In this document: in pieces, positions 1 to 6,532 of the stretch
Layout of the letters: each line of letters starts with the position of its first letter
How positions within the stretch are numbered: position 1 is the first letter of the stretch
Notes under the pieces: model-generated
Databases searched by the model: none
What the model was told of the DNA's origin: nothing
The model's input: the letters and a program-made list of their open reading frames with translations, nothing else
NCBI GenBank assembly: GCA_023427845.1
Contig: JAEYZX010000182.1
Location: 1 to 15,353 of the forward strand
Source of the DNA: Bacteroidota bacterium
GTDB lineage: Bacteria > Bacteroidota > Bacteroidia > Flavobacteriales > Flavobacteriaceae
Reading direction: 5' to 3'
Length of the DNA: 15,353 bases
Program-made: the position numbers and the translations under genes

Positions 1-538
1 CCGTTTCTTCGTGGCCCGACAATGTGTGATGTTTTATGAATCCGCCACAACACATCGAATAATCCGGATTTGCCTCCAAAAAATCGACCTGCATCTGAAG
101 TTTGTTGGGATTGAGCCATGAATCGTCGCCCTCGCAAATTGCAATATACTTCCCACGGCAGGACATACTGTTCCATCTCGAATTAAAACGCGCCAAAACT
201 TTGCCCTCGACCACATATTGCGAAAGTTCCCGATCACGTAAAAACAATCTGATTTTATCCGGGTGCTTTGTTGCGTATTCAATGCATATTTCTCTGGTGC
301 CATCGGTCGATTCGTCTTCACCCACAATGATTTCAAATGGAAATGTGGTTTCCTGCATTAGTAGCCCTTCGAGACATTGCGTAATATAAGGTGCATGTTG
401 GTACGTAGCCACACGTACTGAAACCAATGGATTTATGCTATTGATCGGTTTGGATGTCCCCAAAAACTCTTCCTGCAGTAAAAATCTTTGTTTTTGTTCA
501 AAGAATAATTTTCTTTTATCGTCGTTAGCAGGTGTCAT
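1..538 (-). CDS. GT2 family glycosyltransferase, 3'-truncated by window edge
   Basis: The reading frame opens with ATG at 538-536 and stays open to the left edge, giving 179 residues of the amino-terminal GT-A domain; the carboxyl end lies outside the window. A leader of about 37 residues precedes the fold. The first strand (VSVRVATYQH, about residues 39-48), the nucleotide-binding acidic motif GEDESTDGT (73-81) and the DxD-like EGDDSW (136-141) mark a family 2 inverting glycosyltransferase that binds an NDP-sugar and a divalent metal. It would transfer one sugar to the growing lipid-linked repeat unit at the cytoplasmic face of the membrane. The ATG lies two bases after the TGA of the upstream mutase gene (TGA-GC-ATG), so translation is probably coupled. 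Donor and acceptor cannot be told from sequence. Family assignment is secure; it is the only glycosyltransferase in the window. Confidence 0.93.
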   Translation of the reverse strand, partial: MTPANDDKRKLFFEQKQRFLLQEEFLGTSKPINSINPLVSVRVATYQHAPYITQCLEGLLMQETTFPFEIIVGEDESTDGTREICIEYATKHPDKIRLFLRDRELSQYVVEGKVLARFNSRWNSMSCRGKYIAICEGDDSWLNPNKLQMQVDFLEANPDYSMCCGGFIKHHTLSGHEET

Positions 539-540
539 GC

Positions 541-2418
541 TCATGAATCTAAAATAGTCTTGAACGCTTTTGAGCGGACTATTTCCGCTACACGTTGTTT
601 AGGTGAAATTGGTTTACCTGCATCATCGACAACTTTCACCGAACCCTTAATCAAGGCGGTGTTCCATTTGATCGCATTCTCAAACTCTTCCCTGCCCTCC
701 CATAAATAGGGCACTGGCATGATCCCGTCTTTAAAAATCTGATACAGACCTTCCGGAGAATATGGGTTTGGGTATTTCAACACAATTAGCGTCATCATCT
801 CACGAACTTCGTGAATGAGTTCTTCCTTACGCTCGATGGCCTCTCGTTGCGTTGCTATTTGCTCGATCTTTCCGCGTGATTTCAGCTTTCGATAGTCTTC
901 AAGTGACTGAAATGTTATTTTAATGCTGTCGTTAATGATTTCGGGGGTAGCAAGATGCACTGCCTCTGAATAGCTAACTACATGAATGATGTCGGGACTG
1001 TGGGCATTGAAGGGATCGATATCGTCCATCATAGCGCTTACGGTAGCGAGTTGAACTTTAGCCTTATCCAAATTTGGTGAAAAATAGTCAAGTCCCGCCC
1101 GTGGTTGTAAAAAGACTTTGAAATTCGCATCTTCCAAGGATTTAACCAATGTCAGCAATGCGCTTGCCTTGGCAAGATCCTGTATGCCCCACGTATATTT
1201 TGGGGTGTTCAGCATCGTTTGCAGGATAAAGTATTTTATGCCGTGTTTTTTCGCTGTCTTGGCAGCCAGGTAGCCCGACAAAACATAGGTGTAATCGTCT
1301 GCGCCGCGGAATGAAAAGTGGTGCGGAATATTGGGTTCAAAAGGCTTGTCGGATTTAGCGATTACCTTCAGTGTTTCAAGATGTTCTTCAAGGTTGTACT
1401 TTACGGTGTGAGGGCCACGGCCATCAATTTCACAGAACCACCAGAAAGACAGCGCGTGCCAGGCAATGTTTATTGTGTCTTCATATACTTTCGCAAGCTG
1501 GGGAATATTACGAGTACCGGCGTATGTCCGCACAAGCATCGGCCGGGCAGCATCCCAGATATCTCTAAGATGCTCCTCAGAATTTATCGGTACTCCACCA
1601 CCGTTTGGCGCATCGGCCCAATCTTTTCCAAAATCGGATTGCGATAATTGGGAAGATCCCACAGATACAATATCCAAAAATCCATCTTTTGCCAGAGAGC
1701 GCAACCAAAAATTAAACTCTTTTAAAGCTTCAGGATAATTCGGATTGTACGGTCCGACATGCACGCGCATAAGCGGCAACTGCCCTTTAATTCGGGCGTT
1801 GTTAATCCTTTCCACCACTTTGTCGTCCATTGTACCGAAACCGGCATAGCCTGAACGATCTATCGGGCGTCTTTCCAAATATTTACCTTCCTCGATGATT
1901 TTGGTTCCAAAATCGAATCTCATCGCATCATATTCGGATCCTTCTGTAATTTCTTTGGGTATCCGGATATCGGGTACACCAATCTTGCGTAATGATTCGA
2001 TTGGTGTCTCGTCTCCTATGAACACTTCAACCCTGCCCTGATATTCATTTTTTATGCGTTCACAGGCATCCGGCAATCCGGCAAAAAACAGTTCTTTTAT
2101 AGGCCCGCCGTTAAGATTGAACAGCTTATTTTCTTTAAGAAGGAAATACACTTTGCCAAAATTAATCTGGGCATTGGCGGGATCAAGCCGGTAACTGAAA
2201 CCGAGACAGGTGATATTATTGTCCAGAATCCACTTTTTAAGAAATGATATATTGTTGAGTTTACTGATTTCGGCTACGGCGTGCGCGACGTCCGAGTTAC
2301 CGATGACAACCCTATAACCACAGTCAGAAAGCAGCTTCGAAATGGATGACACTCCCAGCGTATGTGCATCTACGCTCGGCCTGATAAAGCCAAAAACATC
2401 ATTGTCGTTTATCTTCAT
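541..2418 (-). CDS. Single-chain cobalamin (B12)-dependent mutase, glutamate mutase / lysine aminomutase-like
   Basis: A 625-residue protein. The amino terminus carries the full base-off/His-on cobalamin signature: DAHTLG at residues 17-22 (D17, H19 and G22, with H19 the expected lower cobalt ligand), then S75-x-x-L78, then G104-G105. Residues about 180-505 look like the TIM barrel of B12 mutases: R218-x-H-x-G and the turn NGGG (272-275) line up by eye with the RHGT and NEGGG segments of glutamate mutase E, and 273-340 also resembles the alpha subunit of lysine 5,6-aminomutase. There is no CxxxCxxC motif, so it is not a radical-SAM enzyme. Known relatives usually keep the two domains on separate chains, or carry the B12 domain at the carboxyl end. 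The expected role is a radical 1,2-rearrangement of a small acid or amino acid. The substrate is unknown, and residues that bind glutamate in the classical enzyme seem changed. It sits 11 bases after an opine-dehydrogenase-like gene and just before a glycosyltransferase. The cofactor call is strong; the reaction is inferred. Confidence 0.8.
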   Translation of the reverse strand: MKINDNDVFGFIRPSVDAHTLGVSSISKLLSDCGYRVVIGNSDVAHAVAEISKLNNISFLKKWILDNNITCLGFSYRLDPANAQINFGKVYFLLKENKLFNLNGGPIKELFFAGLPDACERIKNEYQGRVEVFIGDETPIESLRKIGVPDIRIPKEITEGSEYDAMRFDFGTKIIEEGKYLERRPIDRSGYAGFGTMDDKVVERINNARIKGQLPLMRVHVGPYNPNYPEALKEFNFWLRSLAKDGFLDIVSVGSSQLSQSDFGKDWADAPNGGGVPINSEEHLRDIWDAARPMLVRTYAGTRNIPQLAKVYEDTINIAWHALSFWWFCEIDGRGPHTVKYNLEEHLETLKVIAKSDKPFEPNIPHHFSFRGADDYTYVLSGYLAAKTAKKHGIKYFILQTMLNTPKYTWGIQDLAKASALLTLVKSLEDANFKVFLQPRAGLDYFSPNLDKAKVQLATVSAMMDDIDPFNAHSPDIIHVVSYSEAVHLATPEIINDSIKITFQSLEDYRKLKSRGKIEQIATQREAIERKEELIHEVREMMTLIVLKYPNPYSPEGLYQIFKDGIMPVPYLWEGREEFENAIKWNTALIKGSVKVVDDAGKPISPKQRVAEIVRSKAFKTILDS

Positions 2419-2429
2419 ATAAAAGTGAG

Positions 2430-3515
2430 TTAGTCGGAATCCGATTGGTTACCGCTTATTAAATCTGCTATTTGCTGTAAAGATAAATTTTCTAAACCCA
2501 AATTCCGAAGCGTTCTACCCGTAATATGAAAGTTCTTATTTAATATGCTTCCCGAAAGGTTGCATATTGCCGTCATAAGTGGCATTTCCAACCCTGCTGC
2601 CTTACCGAGTTCAAGAATCGGCAATATTCCCGTAGGAACATCCTCGGTCAGCAACCGGGTGTCGAGTTGCTTTGGCGCCAATATTTGGTAATATGCCGGA
2701 TTATTGCGCATTTTTTCACATAAATCATTACCCTCAATATTTCGATATGCCAATGAGACCCATTCAGACACTGAATTAAGTTTTATTCCAAAAGCAGTAC
2801 CTACGGCAATCCGTTCCTTATCAATCTGCTCGAGGAATTGAGCGATTGCAGGCGTCATGTCGTTATAAAAGAAGAACATTTCGCCGCGTTCAATGGCTGC
2901 CGCGTTAAATATTACCACCGCGGGATGAAATATAGCACCTATATTTTCAAGGCTTGTCACTAGAATGTTTTCAACCTTGATAAAACAGGGGAAAATGTCG
3001 TTTAATATCTCAATTACATGATCTGTGTCGGTTGCAGGATACGCAGCAAGCAGTACTTTGTCTTTTACCCCGATCACGCGGACAACTGCCGGGCTCTCAA
3101 CACGGCAAGCATAAATCAGGCTCTGGGCTTCGGCAATATATAGTCGTTTGTTGGTGTGTTTTTTTATTTCATTGGAAAACTCAAGCGCACCAAGGGTACG
3201 TCCGGGATTTAACACTATTACCTGATTTTCCTCGACAAACGGCGCCAGTTTTGAAGCGAGTTCCTTATGCGCATCGGCTGTGGTTGTAATCATGATCAAG
3301 TTAGCTCCGGATACAGCTTCTTCGAGATCTGATGTCACAGCGCACAATTTTCCGAAACCATTGATAGCTTCCCTAAGGGTAATTCCGTCGGCCTCAATAA
3401 CTCCTGTTAATTTTTCGAGCGTCCTGTTATACAAGGTTATTTCGTGTCCTAATATAGCAAAATGTCCTGCCATTGCCTGCCCGCCATTACCTGCCCCTAT
3501 TATTGTAATTTTCAT
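2430..3515 (-). CDS. Octopine/opine dehydrogenase-like NAD(P)-dependent oxidoreductase
   Basis: A 361-residue protein that opens directly with a Rossmann dinucleotide fold, MKITIIGAGNGGQAMAG, with the glycine motif G7-A-G9-N-G11-G12. The second half matches the NAD/NADP octopine/nopaline dehydrogenase carboxyl domain. N191 and H197-P198, in the segment ENIGAIFHP, correspond to the conserved Asn...His-Pro catalytic region of opine dehydrogenases. Family members reduce the imine formed between an amino acid amine and a 2-keto acid, giving a secondary-amine dicarboxylic acid; some relatives only reduce keto or hydroxy acids. It starts 7 bases after the GNAT gene and ends 11 bases before the B12 mutase gene, suggesting the two act on one pathway intermediate. 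An opine-like or branched amino-acid substituent on a surface glycan would fit. There is precedent for carboxyethyl-lysine groups in Proteus and Providencia O-antigens, but the link to this gene is inference. Family call is firm; substrate unknown. Confidence 0.85.
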   Translation of the reverse strand: MKITIIGAGNGGQAMAGHFAILGHEITLYNRTLEKLTGVIEADGITLREAINGFGKLCAVTSDLEEAVSGANLIMITTTADAHKELASKLAPFVEENQVIVLNPGRTLGALEFSNEIKKHTNKRLYIAEAQSLIYACRVESPAVVRVIGVKDKVLLAAYPATDTDHVIEILNDIFPCFIKVENILVTSLENIGAIFHPAVVIFNAAAIERGEMFFFYNDMTPAIAQFLEQIDKERIAVGTAFGIKLNSVSEWVSLAYRNIEGNDLCEKMRNNPAYYQILAPKQLDTRLLTEDVPTGILPILELGKAAGLEMPLMTAICNLSGSILNKNFHITGRTLRNLGLENLSLQQIADLISGNQSDSD

Positions 3516-3522
3516 TTACTTC

Positions 3523-4167
3523 TTATTTTTCAGATATTTTTTTTGACAAGGAGTCGAGGTACGACCTATACAGATCCTTAAGCTTTCTGTTAACAATGTA
3601 CCATATAATCCAATATCTTTTTTGTGAGCTGAATATGAAATGACGTTTTTGCAATTGTGGAAAAAATCCGCATTGAAAATGTAACAATATAGACTTACTC
3701 CTAGGTATGGAAATAACACTTTCTCCGTACTTTATTCCTTGCTTGAACAGCTCCGAATAACCATATGCTATAACAAATTTTCCTAGGCCTCGTCCCTGAT
3801 ATTCTTTTCTGATTGCTATTCTGGCGTCTCCACCTATCTTATTGTTCGTTTTATAGGTTCCGATCGAGATTGTTCCAACCGGCTCATTCTCATCCATAAC
3901 AAAATACACGTTACTAATATTAAGAAACAGATGATCTTCAAAGTGTCTTCTTGCATCGTTACTATCATAAATTTTGTCATCGTATGCTTCGGTTACGATA
4001 GATGCCCAATGCCTTAAATCAGTTTCACTTGAGGTATCCATTTCCCGCACATACAATGGCAGTATATTTTCCGGTTTCGGAATTAGGCTCAAGTCCGCTT
4101 GTAGATGCGCAACGCACTTATTATAATTCAAGCGGTATTTGATGTTTTGCCATATTCCGTACTTCAT
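3523..4167 (-). CDS. GNAT family N-acyltransferase
   Basis: A 214-residue protein with the acetyl-CoA-binding motif A of the GNAT fold: a strand (DARIAIR, 114-120) followed by QGRGLG (124-129), the Q/RxxGxG/A pyrophosphate loop. Upstream, YFVMDENEPVGTISIG (88-103) forms the typical beta hairpin. About 50 residues precede the core, and the last 40 are basic with aromatic patches (RYWIIWY near 184-190), without a clear membrane segment. It would transfer an acyl group from acyl-CoA to an amine. In this cluster the candidates are the 4-amino group of a dTDP-4-amino-6-deoxy sugar, as the GNAT enzyme WecD does for dTDP-Fuc4N, or an amino-acid intermediate. It starts 14 bases after the ATP-grasp gene and ends 7 bases before the opine dehydrogenase gene. 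Its base composition is more AT-rich than its neighbours, hinting at separate acquisition. Family call is good; acceptor unknown. Confidence 0.8.
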   Translation of the reverse strand: MKYGIWQNIKYRLNYNKCVAHLQADLSLIPKPENILPLYVREMDTSSETDLRHWASIVTEAYDDKIYDSNDARRHFEDHLFLNISNVYFVMDENEPVGTISIGTYKTNNKIGGDARIAIRKEYQGRGLGKFVIAYGYSELFKQGIKYGESVISIPRSKSILLHFQCGFFPQLQKRHFIFSSQKRYWIIWYIVNRKLKDLYRSYLDSLSKKISEK

Positions 4168-4181
4168 GCCATTTATTTTTG

Positions 4182-5441
4182 TTATGAAAAAGATACTAAT
4201 CCGGTGTGAAGCCCGTGGTTCATCATGTCGCTGCCATCTGTATCGAAAACCCTCAGCATTGCATCTGCTTGCCTTATCTTTTGATTGATCCGGCTCAGGT
4301 CATCATCGACCACCATGTAACCTGCAGGCCGATCGGCGCTCGAAATGTTATTGGTGATTTCCATTCCTTCTGTTTTATAGAAAAAGTAATCCGAAATTAT
4401 CTGCTGCGTTTTCAAATGATCAAATCCCTCAAATTTTCCAATTTTCCCCGGACGCGTATATATGTAGTTCATTGCACCGTAGCGGTATGGATAGGAAGTA
4501 TCAACAGGATTGTCTCCGCCCGTTATGAGGTCTACAAAATAACCCAGCATGTCAAACCCGGCAATTGTCCTGATGAACGAATGTTTCGACCCTCCACCAA
4601 TCCTCGAGCTGAATTCAATTACTGAAAGCGAATCACCTTCTGCCAGCAGTTGAATTAGCATCGGTCCGTTTGAAATTTTAAACGCCTTCGCAATATTGGT
4701 GGCGATGACCGTCAGCATATCTTTATATTTTTCGTAAAGCTGCTTGTAAAATGTATTTTGAACAATCGTAAAGCTATCAGTAAAATTACTGTTTTTTAAG
4801 TTCTGCGAAACCATGATTATATGGGCATCGCCGTTTTTAATCACAACATCCACACTGAGTTCCAAGCCGTCAACAAACCCTTCCACGACCACTTTTTTAG
4901 AGCGGCTGAAAGTAAAAGCATCTGCAACGGCAGCAGTCAATTCACTGTCGTTATCAACACGTCTAATGCCTTTCGAGCTATTGGAATCGGCTGGCTTTAC
5001 GACCAGCGGATACTTCGCTGTTTGTTGTACCGCAATTGGATCATCCGATTCTTCGAGAATCACATATGGTGATGATGGTATGCCATTTTCCAGGAATACC
5101 TTTTTCATGTAGGCCTTATTGGTAAGGTTCAACGCCTGGTTGTAATTGATATGACACGGTAGACCCAGTTCTTCGCAAACGAAGGACATCGTCAGCAATG
5201 CCTGATCGATACATGTTGCTATCACCACATTAGCGTGCATTTCTCTGGAAATCTGAAGTACTTTCTCCTTATCCAATGTACTTTCCCTGACAAAGTGATC
5301 GGCATATGCTTTTGCCGGCGGATTCTCGAAGTAGTCGACAAGAACAGTACGATAACCTTTTTGTGCCAAGATCTGAAGTAAGGTGATATGGTCGTGGGTC
5401 CCGCCCAGTACTATTGCTGTTTTCTGATTAAGTTCCTGCAT
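4182..5441 (-). CDS. ATP-grasp carboxylate-amine ligase
   Basis: A 419-residue ATP-grasp protein resembling the CarB/PurK-type ligases. Numbered from the 5441 ATG, the pre-ATP-grasp Rossmann domain begins KTAIVLGGTH (7-16). The ATP-binding lysine region is VVKPADSNSSKGI (147-159), the adenine-lid strand is VVVEGFVDG (184-192), and the metal-binding acid is in E276-FSSR-IGGG (276-283). Such enzymes activate a carboxylate as acyl phosphate and join it to an amine. Here it could amide-link an amino acid to the 4-amino-6-deoxy sugar made by the VioA-like neighbour, or to a uronic acid. An in-frame ATG at 5483 would add 14 residues and overlap the upstream gene by 37 bases. I prefer 5441 because it lies five bases after the TAA of that gene and immediately before the conserved fold. 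Family call strong; substrates unknown. Confidence 0.85.
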   Translation of the reverse strand: MQELNQKTAIVLGGTHDHITLLQILAQKGYRTVLVDYFENPPAKAYADHFVRESTLDKEKVLQISREMHANVVIATCIDQALLTMSFVCEELGLPCHINYNQALNLTNKAYMKKVFLENGIPSSPYVILEESDDPIAVQQTAKYPLVVKPADSNSSKGIRRVDNDSELTAAVADAFTFSRSKKVVVEGFVDGLELSVDVVIKNGDAHIIMVSQNLKNSNFTDSFTIVQNTFYKQLYEKYKDMLTVIATNIAKAFKISNGPMLIQLLAEGDSLSVIEFSSRIGGGSKHSFIRTIAGFDMLGYFVDLITGGDNPVDTSYPYRYGAMNYIYTRPGKIGKFEGFDHLKTQQIISDYFFYKTEGMEITNNISSADRPAGYMVVDDDLSRINQKIRQADAMLRVFDTDGSDMMNHGLHTGLVSFS

Positions 5442-5446
5442 TTCGA

Positions 5447-6532
5447 TTAAGTATAGTTTTGATAGCGCAATAACAACCTGCATATATAGTCAACTTCCTC
5501 CACCGACAAATCAAAATATAAAGGCAGGCATAAAACTCGTCGTGCGATACTATCCGTGACCTCTAGATTCTGGGGATCGAGATAAGGCAGCGTTTTAGCC
5601 AACGACGGATAAAAGTACCTCCTTGTAAAAATCTCCTTTACTTTCAATTTTTCCATACAGTTCAGCATAAACTCCTCATCATCAAAAACCAAGGGATAAT
5701 AAGCATAATTCATTGATGCCGCTGAATTCCACAACGGACCAACAGCAGGAAAATGTTGTAGCCCTTTATTATAACGCTCTGTCAATTCGCGGCGCTTCAA
5801 ATGAATGGCGGCGACATGTTTCAGGTTCGCCAATCCCATAGCTGCGTGGAATTCCGAATTCTTACCGTTTATTCCGAGTTCGGCAAAGGCCTCAGGGCCG
5901 TTGAACCCGAAGTTCCTGATATAAGCAAGTTTTCTGAGCAATTCCGGATCCTGTGTAATGACAAGCCCGCCTTCAGAAGAATGATAAAGTTTGGTTGCAT
6001 GCAGGCTGCATGTCGATATGTCGCCGTATTCAAAAACCGATTTTCCGTTGATATTCACGCCAAACGCATGAGCACCGTCGTAAATCACTTTAAGGTTATG
6101 TTTCTTTGCGATTTTACCGATCGCCTCAACATCGCAGGGATTTCCATATACGTGGGTGGCAAGTATCGCAGAAGTTTTTTCGGTAATGGCAGCCTCTATT
6201 TTAGCAGGATCGATATTTAATGAATCCGGGTCGATGTCGGCAAAAACAGGCGTGCACCCCTCCCACACAATGCTGCTTGTGGTGGCAACAAACGAAAAAG
6301 GTGTCGTAATGATTTCCCCTTTCAGATCAAGTGCCTTGATCGCCATCTGCAGTGCAACGGTTCCGTTGGTAACAAACAACAGATGCTTCACATTCAGATG
6401 TGCCTTCAGTTTAAGTTCAAGGTCATTTGCTAACGGCCCCATGTTTGTGAGCCATTGCCGCTGCCATATCGCTTCAATATACTCGGAATATTCTGAAATT
6501 GGCGGCAAAAATGGTTTGGTAACAGGAATCAT
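5447..6532 (-). CDS. vioA: VioA-like PLP-dependent sugar aminotransferase (DegT/DnrJ/EryC1)
   Basis: A 361-residue DegT/DnrJ/EryC1/StrS aminotransferase. The opening VTKPFLPP (4-11), the phosphate-binding NGT (56-58), TPFSFVATTSSI (77-88), the PLP-ring aspartate in YDGAHAFG (151-158) and the Schiff-base lysine K181 in SLHATKLYHSSEGG all follow the pattern of VioA, the dTDP-4-amino-4,6-dideoxy-D-glucose transaminase. VioA moves an amino group from glutamate to C4 of dTDP-4-keto-6-deoxyglucose to give dTDP-viosamine (Qui4N). Its substrate is the product of the RfbA and RfbB enzymes encoded upstream in the same operon, which supports the assignment. A dTDP-Fuc4N (WecE-like) product is the main alternative. 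The start ATG overlaps the flippase stop codon by four bases (ATGA), so translation is coupled. Confidence 0.85.
   Translation of the reverse strand: MIPVTKPFLPPISEYSEYIEAIWQRQWLTNMGPLANDLELKLKAHLNVKHLLFVTNGTVALQMAIKALDLKGEIITTPFSFVATTSSIVWEGCTPVFADIDPDSLNIDPAKIEAAITEKTSAILATHVYGNPCDVEAIGKIAKKHNLKVIYDGAHAFGVNINGKSVFEYGDISTCSLHATKLYHSSEGGLVITQDPELLRKLAYIRNFGFNGPEAFAELGINGKNSEFHAAMGLANLKHVAAIHLKRRELTERYNKGLQHFPAVGPLWNSAASMNYAYYPLVFDDEEFMLNCMEKLKVKEIFTRRYFYPSLAKTLPYLDPQNLEVTDSIARRVLCLPLYFDLSVEEVDYICRLLLRYQNYT

Noticed and set aside
102..389. Plus-strand open frame over the left-edge glycosyltransferase
   Set aside because: Its translation shows no family features, while the opposite strand encodes a clear GT2 domain over the same bases.
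1090..1115. QPRAG in the B12 mutase (residues 438-442), identical to a pentapeptide that binds substrate near the start of glutamate mutase E
   Set aside because: It falls at the wrong place in the barrel when the rest of the two proteins is aligned in order, so it is probably coincidence.
541..2418. Radical-SAM B12 enzyme as an identity for the mutase
   Set aside because: No CxxxCxxC cluster-binding motif is present; the four cysteines (residues 33, 71, 119 and 329) are scattered.
3521..3545. T-rich run between the GNAT and opine dehydrogenase genes, resembling a terminator tail
   Set aside because: The T run is on the plus strand; in the direction of transcription it is an A run, and no stem precedes it. 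It mostly codes for the carboxyl end of the GNAT protein and the short gap.
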